Part shown: piece after piece, positions 8,889 to 18,929 of the stretch
How positions within the stretch are numbered: the first letter of the stretch is position 1
How the letters are laid out: every line of letters starts with the position of its first letter
Assembly: GCA_900319795.1 (NCBI GenBank)
Contig: ONPU01000001.1
Coordinates: 288,941-352,940, forward strand
Source: an uncultured Eubacteriales bacterium
Lineage (GTDB): Bacteria > Bacillota > Clostridia > Lachnospirales > Lachnospiraceae
DNA: 64,000 nt
Direction of reading: 5' to 3'
Program-made: the position numbers and the translations under genes
Notes under the pieces: generated by a model
Database searches by the model: none
The model's input: the letters and a program-made list of their open reading frames with translations, nothing else
Told to the model about the DNA's origin: nothing

Positions 8889-10232
8889 TCAAAGATCCAT
8901 CTCGTCAAACGCTTCAATTCCGCCCGACGGTCTTAAAGGCCGGCTGTCGCCGTGTCTGACAAAGTACATGGCGGCAAATGCCAGAATCATAAAGAAAGCC
9001 GAATACGGAAACAGTGTCGTGTATCCGAAGTGATTCATCAGGAAGCCGGCAACGATCGGTGTAACCGTCTGGGCGGCCATACTGAACGTATAGTAATAGC
9101 CGGTAAATTTTCCGATATCACTTCCCCTGCACATTTCCACGACCATGGGCATGGAGTTCACGTTGATCATCGCCCAGGCAACGCCTACAAGGGCAAAGAC
9201 GATATTTAAGGCCGGATAAAACTGTTTTGAGATCAGCGTAAACACGAACAGGAAGACCATGCACGATCCCAGCAAAACAACCCCTATGAGAATCGTTTTC
9301 TTTCTGCCGATCTTCTCTGCCAGAATACCGCATGGAATATATGTGACGATTGCGCCTACAGTCGCGATGGTAAGCGACAGCGACGCGCTTCCGAGCGCCA
9401 TATTCCAGATGTTGGCGGCATAAGTCGTAAACCAGGTTTCAATCGCGTTGTAGGCAATGAACCAGAACGCGACCGCGCAAAGAAGGAAGATCAGGGACTT
9501 TTTCACTTCCGGAGGAAGCTTCCCGCTTCCGCTTTCATCCGTACCGGCAAGATTGTCTTCCGGATGTTCCTCCTCATATCGAACGTTTTTCTCGCGGAGA
9601 GCCGGTTCGTCGACCATTGTCATCACGACGAAGAGCGCTATCAGCATGATTCCGGCTACGACGGCAAAAAGAAGCAGATAACTGACGTGTTCCTTTCCCG
9701 CGGTCCGTGCCTCCGAATAGAGAAGCGTGGCAATGATCAGGTACAGGATGCCTCCGATGGCTCCCATCAGGTTAATAATCGCGTTGGCCCCGCTTCTGAG
9801 CGGTTTCGGGGTCACATCCGGCATCAGGGCGACTGCAGGGCTTCTGTAGGTTCCCATGGCTATAAGCAGGAGTCCCAGCACAAGGATAAACAGAACCAGC
9901 TTTCCGGTGTTCTGACTGTTAAAATAACTGTCGTCAAGAAGCGGGAGCATCATCATGAGTACAACCGCTGCAATGGTACCGAAGAAAATAAACGGCCGCC
10001 TTCTCCCCCATCTGGAGACACAGCGGTCACTGATGCCGCCGAACAGCGGAAGGAGAAAAAGACCGAGTACATTATCGGCCGCCATGATCAGGCCTGACAG
10101 GGTCTCATTTAAATGAAATGTATTTGTCAGGATGAGGGGAATGACATTGTTGTACATCTGCCAGAAAGCGCAGATGGAAAGAAAAGCCATACCAATGAGA
10201 ACAGTATTTCGCTTATCGAGCTTTACGTCCAT
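8889..10232 (-). CDS. MFS sugar carrier, SLC45/plant-SUT-like
   Basis: A 447-residue major facilitator with about 12 TM segments. After TM2 it carries DRCVSRWGRRRPFIFFG, closely matching the RxGRRRPFI loop of plant sucrose transporters and SLC45 proteins, and the second half has the related AEKIGRKKT loop. A charged central loop (about 205-240) separates the halves. Family knowledge and the adjacent GH32 gene suggest proton-coupled uptake of sucrose or a related disaccharide. It heads the run carrier, XRE regulator, GH32, HAD on the minus strand. The GPH and SLC45 families are related, so the exact substrate is inferred. Confidence 0.8.
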   Translation of the reverse strand: MDVKLDKRNTVLIGMAFLSICAFWQMYNNVIPLILTNTFHLNETLSGLIMAADNVLGLFLLPLFGGISDRCVSRWGRRRPFIFFGTIAAVVLMMMLPLLDDSYFNSQNTGKLVLFILVLGLLLIAMGTYRSPAVALMPDVTPKPLRSGANAIINLMGAIGGILYLIIATLLYSEARTAGKEHVSYLLLFAVVAGIMLIALFVVMTMVDEPALREKNVRYEEEHPEDNLAGTDESGSGKLPPEVKKSLIFLLCAVAFWFIAYNAIETWFTTYAANIWNMALGSASLSLTIATVGAIVTYIPCGILAEKIGRKKTILIGVVLLGSCMVFLFVFTLISKQFYPALNIVFALVGVAWAMINVNSMPMVVEMCRGSDIGKFTGYYYTFSMAAQTVTPIVAGFLMNHFGYTTLFPYSAFFMILAFAAMYFVRHGDSRPLRPSGGIEAFDEMDL

Positions 10233-10307
10233 GGCAGATCACTCCGAATTTTGAAGCAGAATGAGATCGTTTTCATGACTATTCTAACATATCTCTTCCC
10301 CGTTCGC

Positions 10308-10319
10308 GATACCGGTATC
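10308..10319. promoter_or_regulatory. 12-bp palindrome upstream of the MFS carrier
   Basis: GATACCGGTATC is a perfect palindrome about 75 bp upstream of the carrier start, next to a TTAGAAT -10-like hexamer. It is a candidate operator for the cassette's XRE regulator, but no second copy was seen. Confidence 0.3.
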
Positions 10320-10411
10320 CTTAAAAACAGATATTTTGTGGGAAATATTCACAAAGAATCCGTATAAGTCTTCAGAATAAAAACCGCTTTGCACAAAATT
10401 CAAAACATCCC

Positions 10412-10440
10412 TTGACACTTAAGTACAAAGTCTATATAAT
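10412..10440 (+). promoter_or_regulatory. Consensus sigma-A promoter of tRNA-Gly
   Basis: TTGACA (10412-10417), a 17-bp spacer and TATAAT (10435-10440) match the housekeeping consensus at all twelve positions. Transcription should begin near 10447, 18 bases before the mature tRNA. Confidence 0.9.
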
Positions 10441-10464
10441 TCATTTTGTTCTTGAAGAACACAT

Positions 10465-10536
10465 GCGCGAGTGGCTCAGCGGTGGAGCACCACCTTGCCA
10501 AGGTGGGGGTCGCGGGTTCGATCCCCGTCTCGCGCT
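10465..10536 (+). tRNA. tRNA-Gly (anticodon GCC)
   Basis: A 72-nt cloverleaf. The acceptor stem GCGCGAG/CTCGCGC is fully paired, the anticodon stem CCACC/GGTGG encloses loop TTGCCAA with anticodon GCC, and the T arm has loop TTCGATC. The discriminator base is T and CCA is not encoded. It is a stand-alone gene. Confidence 0.97.
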
Positions 10537-10613
10537 CGAGGGAGGGTTCCGGATTTGCTTATATCGAGCGGGTTCGGGGCTTTCTTTTTTTCATAAATTA
10601 ACAAACACAATAT

Positions 10614-10641
10614 ATGAGCGGCAGAGGTATCTGCCGCTCAT
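10614..10641. terminator. Bidirectional terminator between tRNA-Gly and ilvE
   Basis: A perfect 12-bp stem (ATGAGCGGCAGA / TCTGCCGCTCAT) with a 4-nt loop lies between the convergent tRNA and ilvE genes. It is followed by TTTGTT on the plus strand. Confidence 0.75.
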
Positions 10642-10662
10642 TTTGTTCTCCTTATATACTTC

Positions 10663-11685
10663 TTATTCTACCGGTACAATCCATCCTTCCGGAGCTTCAA
10701 TTCTGCCCATCTGGATTCCTGTCAGTGTATCGTAGAGTTTCTTCGTAACCGGGCCCATTTCCTCCATGCCGCTCGGGAAGCAGATCTCCTCATTCCCGTT
10801 GACAATCTTGCCGACCGGAGAAATCACAGCCGCTGTTCCGCACAGACCGGCCTCATCGAAGTCGGTGAGTTCCGTAAGCGGGATCTCTCTTTCTTCGACT
10901 TCCATGCCGAGATAGTGCTCCGCGACATATTCGAGCGAGCGTCTTGTGATGGACGGAAGAATCGAAGGTGAGTCCACGGTGATGAATTTATTTCCCTTAA
11001 TGAAAATGATATTCGCGCCGCCTGTCTCCTCGACCTTTGTACGTGTGGCCGCATCCGGATACAGATTTTCTGCATAACCCTGTGCATGCGCTTCCACGAT
11101 CGCGTGAAGGCTCATCGCGTAATTCAGACCCGCCTTGATATGGCCTGTTCCGCGGGGCGCGGCACGGTCATAATCTGCGATCTTCAGTGTAAGGGGCTTT
11201 GCTCCTCCCTTGAAGTACGGACCGACAGGAGTCGCCAGAATACGGAACTGATATTCTTTTGCGGGTGAAACGCCAATCACCGGGCCGGAACCGTAGATAT
11301 ACGGACGCAGATAAAGTGTTGCTCCGGAGCCGTAAGGCGGTACCCAGTCCGCATTGGCGCGAACCACTTCTTTTACGGCTTCCACAAAACGATCCTTGTC
11401 AAAAGGAGGAATCTCGAGGCGAAGCGCGGAATTGTAAAGTCTTTCCGCGTTCATGTCCGGACGGAATGTCACGATCCTGCCGTCTACGGTTTCATAGGCC
11501 TTCAGCCCTTCGAATACGCTCTGGGAATACTGGAGAACACCGGCACATTCCGACATCGTCACAGTATGGTCCGCCGTAAGGCCGCCTTCGTCCCACTTGC
11601 CGTCCTTGTAATTCGATACATAGCTGGCAGCCGTCTCAATGTATCCGAATCCGAGGTTTCCCCAATCAATGTTCTGTTTTGCCAT
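10663..11685 (-). CDS. ilvE: Branched-chain amino acid aminotransferase
   Basis: A 340-residue PLP enzyme of fold type IV that performs the last step of Leu, Ile and Val synthesis and the first step of their breakdown. SVFEGLKAY near residue 59, LYLRPYIYGSG, the KAGLNYAMSL segment with the PLP Lys near 182, and EETGGANI are characteristic of BCAT of the IlvE/BCAT2 branch. Monocistronic: it has its own promoter at 11746-11774 and a terminator at 10614-10641. A strong GGGAGG Shine-Dalgarno precedes the start. CodY control would be usual for this gene but no convincing CodY box was found. Confidence 0.93.
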   Translation of the reverse strand: MAKQNIDWGNLGFGYIETAASYVSNYKDGKWDEGGLTADHTVTMSECAGVLQYSQSVFEGLKAYETVDGRIVTFRPDMNAERLYNSALRLEIPPFDKDRFVEAVKEVVRANADWVPPYGSGATLYLRPYIYGSGPVIGVSPAKEYQFRILATPVGPYFKGGAKPLTLKIADYDRAAPRGTGHIKAGLNYAMSLHAIVEAHAQGYAENLYPDAATRTKVEETGGANIIFIKGNKFITVDSPSILPSITRRSLEYVAEHYLGMEVEEREIPLTELTDFDEAGLCGTAAVISPVGKIVNGNEEICFPSGMEEMGPVTKKLYDTLTGIQMGRIEAPEGWIVPVE

Positions 11686-11745
11686 AATAATACACCTCCC
11701 TTTTTGCCGCGAAGATCCGGAACCTTCGGGCTTTCAATTGTTACT

Positions 11746-11774
11746 ATTATAGGATTGCGATCTTAATTCTGCAA
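11746..11774 (-). promoter_or_regulatory. Probable sigma-A promoter of ilvE
   Basis: Minus strand reads TTGCAG, 17 bp, TATAAT, about 60-90 bp upstream of the ilvE start. The -10 is perfect; the -35 keeps only the TTG. Confidence 0.6.
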
Positions 11775-11792
11775 CATTTGAATTTTACAGTT

Positions 11793-11819
11793 AAAAAAAG
11801 AGGCGCCATTTCGCGCCTC
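11793..11819 (-). terminator. Rho-independent terminator of the guaB-purO-AICAR transformylase operon
   Basis: On the minus strand GAGGCGC, a 6-nt loop and GCGCCTC are followed by seven T. It lies 23 bp after the transformylase stop. Confidence 0.9.
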
Positions 11820-11841
11820 TTCAGGAAATATACAATTGAAA

Positions 11842-13020
11842 TCAATGATGGAACAGACGGATGCCGGTAAATGCCATCGTCATATTATACATGTCGCAGG
11901 CCGCGATGACATCGTCGTCCCTTACGGATCCGCCGGGCTCGGCAATATATTTTACACCCGACTTCGCCGCTCTTTCGATATTATCGGAGAACGGGAAGAA
12001 CGCGTCGGATCCCAGAGAAACGCCGTCGGCCTGATCGAGCCAGGCTCTCTTCTCTTCCTTTGTAAAGACTTCCGGTTTTTCCGCGAAGATCCTCTGCCAG
12101 ACACCGTCTCTTAAAACGTCTTCATACTCATCACCGATATAGACGTCGATGGCGTTGTCCCTGTCCGGTCTTCTGATGTTGTCGACGAATTTCAGGCCGA
12201 GAACCTGAGGACTCTGACGCAGGAGCCAGTTGTCGGCTTTGTTTCCGGCAAGACGTACGCAATGTACACGGGACTGCTGTCCGGCGCCGACGCCGATCGC
12301 CTGTCCGTCTTTCGCGTAGCATACGGAATTGGACTGCGTGTATTTCAATGTAATGAGAGAAACGATCAGATCTCTCTTCGCCTCTTCCGGGAATTCCTTA
12401 TTCTTTGTGACGATATTCTGAAGCAGCTCTTCGTTGATCAGCAGATCATTTCTTCCCTGCTCGAAGCAGATTCCGAATACTTCTTTATGCTCCGCGGATG
12501 CCGGAACATAATCCGGATCGATTTCGATGACGGTATAGCCGCCCTTCTTCTTCTCTTTCAGAATTTCAAGAGCTTCCGGCGTATATCCCGGCGCAATGAT
12601 TCCGTCCGATACTTCTCTGCGGACTGCTTTCGCTGTGGATTCATCGCAGATATCGCTTAAGGAAATGAAATCTCCGAAAGAGCTCATCCGATCGGCTCCG
12701 CGCGCGCGGACATACGCTGAGGCCAGCGGAGACAGTTCTCCGAGATCATCAGCGAAATAGATCTTTTTCAGCGTATCGTTCAGCGGAAGTCCTACAGCCG
12801 CTCCCGCAGGGGAAACATGCTTAAAGCTCGCCGCGGACGGAAGGCCTGTCGCTTTCTTCAGGTCTGTTACCAGCTGCCATCCGTTCAGCGCGTCCATAAA
12901 GTTGATATAGCCCGGTCTGCCGTTCAGGACCCGCAGAGGAAGATCCCTTCCGTCAGCAACATAGATCTTCGACGGTTTCTGATTGGGGTTGCATCCGTAT
13001 TTCAGTTCCAGTTCTTTCAT
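11842..13020 (-). CDS. Stand-alone AICAR formyltransferase (PurH C-domain type)
   Basis: A 392-residue enzyme for the penultimate step of IMP synthesis, formylation of AICAR by 10-formyl-THF. It starts LKYGCNPNQKPS and contains SFKHVSPAGAAV and YTQSNSVCYAKDGQAIGVGAGQQSR, the transformylase active-site segments of PurH. The N-terminal IMP cyclohydrolase domain of classical PurH is absent and is supplied by the PurO-type gene immediately upstream. Start 13020 is preferred because AAAGGA lies 9 bp before it; an ATG at 13038 overlapping the purO stop (TAATG) would add six residues. Confidence 0.88.
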   Translation of the reverse strand: MKELELKYGCNPNQKPSKIYVADGRDLPLRVLNGRPGYINFMDALNGWQLVTDLKKATGLPSAASFKHVSPAGAAVGLPLNDTLKKIYFADDLGELSPLASAYVRARGADRMSSFGDFISLSDICDESTAKAVRREVSDGIIAPGYTPEALEILKEKKKGGYTVIEIDPDYVPASAEHKEVFGICFEQGRNDLLINEELLQNIVTKNKEFPEEAKRDLIVSLITLKYTQSNSVCYAKDGQAIGVGAGQQSRVHCVRLAGNKADNWLLRQSPQVLGLKFVDNIRRPDRDNAIDVYIGDEYEDVLRDGVWQRIFAEKPEVFTKEEKRAWLDQADGVSLGSDAFFPFSDNIERAAKSGVKYIAEPGGSVRDDDVIAACDMYNMTMAFTGIRLFHH

Positions 13021-13037
13021 TATAAAGGGTCCTTTCA

Positions 13038-13754
13038 TTATATATTCGCGTTTATGATACGGCTTTCATAAGTCCCTGTCTGTAGATCGATCACCCGTGT
13101 AAAGAGCGAGACTTTATTGTCCTTATTCAGCGCTTCCCATATATTGTTCGTAAATTGATCGATATCCGCGTCTCCCATTTCAATACGGACCGGTTCTCCG
13201 GCAAAGCTCGGCAGCGGATTCCCGTCGTCCATGTAGGTGCTGATAAAACGTCCCTCTCCCGCTATTGCCGGGGAATAGGAAAATGTATAGCGCTGGTCTC
13301 CGTCCGGATTGCCGTCCGCGCTTTTCAGAATGGAAATCTCATACTCCGCGCAGCCGTCTTTTACCGTTACAATGGCCGAAATTCTCGGCGTGTAATTCGG
13401 GCCGTCCGGCTCGTAGCGGCGGCTTTTCAGTGCCTCAGTGAACGTAATTCCCGAAGCAAGTCCTTCATATACCGTATCGGTCTGGTTTCCGTTTGTGACG
13501 ATCGTGCTGTTTCCGAATACTCTGACCGGAGCATAGATGATGAGACTCGGGTCTTCCATTTTGGACTCATCGAATGCCTGTGTCCGGATTCCCTCTCCGT
13601 CCTCCACGAAGATTCTGTTGCGGGAATTCACGCTTCTTCCCATAATGAAGTAGGCAATTCTTGCATATCGTCCGTCCGCGCTTAAGCCAACGGCGATTCC
13701 TCTTCCGGGATAGCTTTTTCTCTTGAGAATTTCAGTCAGTTTCTGCTTGTCCAT
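13038..13754 (-). CDS. purO: IMP cyclohydrolase, PurO type
   Basis: A 238-residue protein resembling the archaeal-type IMP cyclohydrolase (PurO family), which closes FAICAR to IMP. Visible features are the N-terminal PGRGIAVGLSADGRYARIAYFIMGRS segment, a central VFGNSTIVTNGNQTDTVYEGL segment and PNYTPRISA. It sits between guaB (40 bp upstream) and the AICAR formyltransferase, so together they perform the last two steps to IMP plus the first step to GMP. Clostridia often use this non-fused pair in place of bifunctional PurH. Confidence 0.85.
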   Translation of the reverse strand: MDKQKLTEILKRKSYPGRGIAVGLSADGRYARIAYFIMGRSVNSRNRIFVEDGEGIRTQAFDESKMEDPSLIIYAPVRVFGNSTIVTNGNQTDTVYEGLASGITFTEALKSRRYEPDGPNYTPRISAIVTVKDGCAEYEISILKSADGNPDGDQRYTFSYSPAIAGEGRFISTYMDDGNPLPSFAGEPVRIEMGDADIDQFTNNIWEALNKDNKVSLFTRVIDLQTGTYESRIINANI

Positions 13755-13794
13755 GGCGATCCTTTCTTAATTTGACTAAGACACATCTTAAAAA

Positions 13795-15329
<1,535 letters not shown>

Positions 15330-15336
15330 CTTTTTC

Positions 15337-15831
15337 TTAATATTCAAACACTTTTCTCGGAATTCTGTATTTCAGATCCTTCAGAATCTCCTCGTCAATA
15401 TTCAGACGATATTTCGTTTTGTCCTGTCCGCCCGTTACAATGACGTATACTTTATCTTCCGCGTTGCCGGAAGTATAGTCTTTCACGGCATAGCTCTGAC
15501 CGTAACTGTCAAGTTCATGTGAGCCTTCAGGAGCAACGCACTCGATGTCCGCGAACGCGATACTCACAAGTGACTTTCTGCTCTGTTTGGAGTAGATTAC
15601 GGCAATATCCAGATCTCCGTTGACATAGCTGTATTCGTATTCCTTATTGAATCTCGGAAACAGAAAAAAGCACGCAATACCGGCCACAACAAACAGACCG
15701 AGGAGAATCGGGTTTCCGAAAAGGCCCAGGATGAGGAGCAGGACTGTCAAAAGGATCAATCCCACCTTCGCGAGTCCGTCGAACGGACCGGGCTTTCTGG
15801 AAATAAACTGCTCATAAAACTTATCGCCCAT
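15337..15831 (-). CDS. Conserved small membrane protein, probably DUF6106
   Basis: A 164-residue protein with two adjacent TM segments at about 20-60 (VGLILLTVLLLILGLFGN, then LLGLFVVAGIACFFLF) and a soluble C-terminal domain of alternating strands ending PRKVFEY. The pattern FNKEYEYSYVNGDLDIAVIYSKQSRK and the HELDSYGQ segment match what I recall of DUF6106 proteins of Lachnospiraceae. It starts 3 bp after groEL, so it is co-transcribed with the chaperonin genes and probably heat-inducible. Function unknown. Confidence 0.65.
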   Translation of the reverse strand: MGDKFYEQFISRKPGPFDGLAKVGLILLTVLLLILGLFGNPILLGLFVVAGIACFFLFPRFNKEYEYSYVNGDLDIAVIYSKQSRKSLVSIAFADIECVAPEGSHELDSYGQSYAVKDYTSGNAEDKVYVIVTGGQDKTKYRLNIDEEILKDLKYRIPRKVFEY

Positions 15832-15834
15832 AGA

Positions 15835-17472
<1,638 letters not shown>

Positions 17473-17475
17473 TTA

Positions 17476-17763
17476 TTATTCTTCGACGACCGCGAGAATA
17501 TCATTCTGCTTTACGACGATATATTTATCTTCACCGAGCTTGACTTCCGTGCCGGCATATTTGGAATAGATGACCTTCTGTCCGACTTTGACAGTCATCA
17601 CGATTTCCTTGCCGTCCACAACTCCGCCGGGTCCTACGGCGACAACTTCCGCCTGCTGCGGCTTTTCCTTAGCCTGTCCCGGAAGTACAATTCCGGACGC
17701 GGTAGTCTCTTCCGCCTCGATCTCCCTTAATACGACTCTGTCGCTAAGCGGTACTAACTTCAT
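17476..17763 (-). CDS. groES: Co-chaperonin GroES (Hsp10)
   Basis: A 95-residue co-chaperonin that caps GroEL. It begins MKLVPLSDRVVLREIEAEE, contains the mobile loop TTASGIVLPGQAKEKPQ that contacts GroEL, and has GGVVDGKEI. It is the first gene of the operon, preceded by AAAGGAGG, a CIRCE operator at 17801-17827 and a sigma-A promoter at 17840-17868. HrcA, encoded at 38476-39579, is the expected repressor. Confidence 0.97.
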   Translation of the reverse strand: MKLVPLSDRVVLREIEAEETTASGIVLPGQAKEKPQQAEVVAVGPGGVVDGKEIVMTVKVGQKVIYSKYAGTEVKLGEDKYIVVKQNDILAVVEE

Positions 17764-17800
17764 AAATCAACGCCTCCTTTAGCATTTCTTTTTCATATTG

Positions 17801-17827
17801 GTAGCACTCATCTTATTAGAGTGCTAA
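17801..17827 (-). promoter_or_regulatory. CIRCE operator of groESL
   Basis: Minus strand reads TTAGCACTC, 9 bp, GAGTGCTAC. This matches the HrcA operator consensus TTAGCACTC-N9-GAGTGCTAA except at the last base. It lies in the transcribed leader just downstream of the promoter. Confidence 0.95.
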
Positions 17828-17839
17828 CGTCTAAACGGT

Positions 17840-17868
17840 AATATACGCTTATAAGTGTTTCCTGTCAA
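17840..17868 (-). promoter_or_regulatory. Sigma-A promoter of groESL
   Basis: TTGACA, 17-bp spacer, TATATT on the minus strand. The spacer ends AAGCG, nearly the same as in the hrcA promoter. Confidence 0.88.
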
Positions 17869-17883
17869 GAGATATTTCAAAAA

Positions 17884-17908
17884 AGACGGCCGCTTCACGC
17901 GGCCGTCT
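17884..17908 (-). terminator. Terminator of codY
   Basis: Minus strand: AGACGGCCGC, 5-nt loop, GCGGCCGTCT, then a run of six T. It lies 18 bp after the codY stop. Confidence 0.92.
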
Positions 17909-17926
17909 GGTAAACTCAGTTCATGA

Positions 17927-18712
17927 TTATTTTTTACTTCGTGTGGATTTGATTTCGTCGAGTTCCTCAAAGATATAGTCGTTCAGGACTTTGATATAGG
18001 TTCCCTTCATTCCCGAACTTCTCGACTCGATGACGCCGGCGCTTTCGAACTTGCGCAGGGCGTTGACAATCACGCTCCTCGTGATACCGACGCGGTCGGC
18101 CACTTTGCTTGCTACAAGGATGCCTTCGCTTCCGTCCAGTTCTTCAAAAATATGAATGATCGCTTCCAGTTCGGAAAACGAAAGTGTGGAAAACGCGGAT
18201 TTGACCACCGCTCTTTTTCTGGTTTCTTCGGCATTTTCCTCGTCGACAGAGCGCATCATCTCAAGTCCGACAACCGTTGTGCCGTATTCGCTTACGATAA
18301 TGTCTTCTATGTCGTAAGGCCTGTCGGAACGATAGCAGAATACCGTGCCGTACCGTTCACCCGCTATATCAATCGGATTGATCACAGCCGTATAGCTGTC
18401 GATTCCTTCGGACTCAAATCCGAGTGTCCTCAGGTTCACATTCTCTTTTGTGGAAAGAACACCGAGGAAGCGGTCGTTCAGAAGCCCGTCTATAAAGCTT
18501 CCGATCTCGTTATTGATCATCTCGTCAATGACAGGGACTCCTTCGCAAAGGCCTACTCCGAGCACCTTGCCCTTCTTGCTGATCACAAGGATATTGGAAG
18601 ACAGCGTTTCCACCAAAACACTGCATATATCGTTGAACACCACCTTGGTAGTGCTGGTATTGTGAAGAAGTTTGCTGATCTTTCTGGTCTTATCCAGAAG
18701 CTGAACGCTCAT
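17927..18712 (-). CDS. codY: GTP- and branched-chain-amino-acid-sensing regulator CodY
   Basis: A 261-residue global regulator that represses or activates stationary-phase and nitrogen genes when bound to Ile/Leu/Val and GTP. It begins MSVQLLDKTRKISKLL, carries an N-terminal GAF effector domain (about 1-155) and a C-terminal winged helix at about 200-250 with the characteristic recognition segment VADRVGITRSVIVNALRKFESAGVIESRS. It is monocistronic with its own promoter (18852-18880) and terminator. CodY-like boxes upstream suggest autoregulation. topA lies just upstream, an order common in Clostridia. Confidence 0.96.
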   Translation of the reverse strand: MSVQLLDKTRKISKLLHNTSTTKVVFNDICSVLVETLSSNILVISKKGKVLGVGLCEGVPVIDEMINNEIGSFIDGLLNDRFLGVLSTKENVNLRTLGFESEGIDSYTAVINPIDIAGERYGTVFCYRSDRPYDIEDIIVSEYGTTVVGLEMMRSVDEENAEETRKRAVVKSAFSTLSFSELEAIIHIFEELDGSEGILVASKVADRVGITRSVIVNALRKFESAGVIESRSSGMKGTYIKVLNDYIFEELDEIKSTRSKK

Positions 18713-18851
18713 TGAGGCCTCCTTTCGTCATGCTGTATAATCTGTTCCGTAGTGTTTTCCGCCTGCTTTCCGACAGATATGATGCTCATTCGCAATAAAA
18801 TAAAATGCTTCTGAATACAAACCTTAAATCCATTCATTCTTATGCAACTAT

Positions 18852-18880
18852 ATTATAACATATATAATTGTCTTTCACAA
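18852..18880 (-). promoter_or_regulatory. Sigma-A promoter of codY
   Basis: Minus strand reads TTGTGA, 17 bp, TATAAT, giving a leader of about 135 nt before the codY start. Confidence 0.75.
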
Positions 18881-18894
18881 GAAAGACTTTGCAG

Positions 18895-18919
18895 AATTTT
18901 CTTGAAATATCAGAAAATA
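18895..18919. promoter_or_regulatory. Two overlapping CodY-box-like sequences upstream of codY
   Basis: Plus strand 18905-18919 reads AAATATCAGAAAATA and the adjoining site at 18895-18909 reads AATTTTCTTGAAATA. Each differs from the CodY consensus AATTTTCWGAAAATT at three positions. They lie 15-40 bp upstream of the -35 of codY and just after topA. Confidence 0.5.
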
Positions 18920-18929
18920 TCGGAAAACA

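Noticed and set aside
10537-10600. Separate intrinsic terminator right after tRNA-Gly
   Set aside because: There is a T-rich stretch near 10581-10590, but no convincing stem precedes it. The hairpin at 10614-10641 is the better candidate.
11752-11800. CodY box upstream of ilvE
   Set aside because: The best match (around AATTTTACAG) breaks the consensus in most of the second half-site, so it is not reported as a site.
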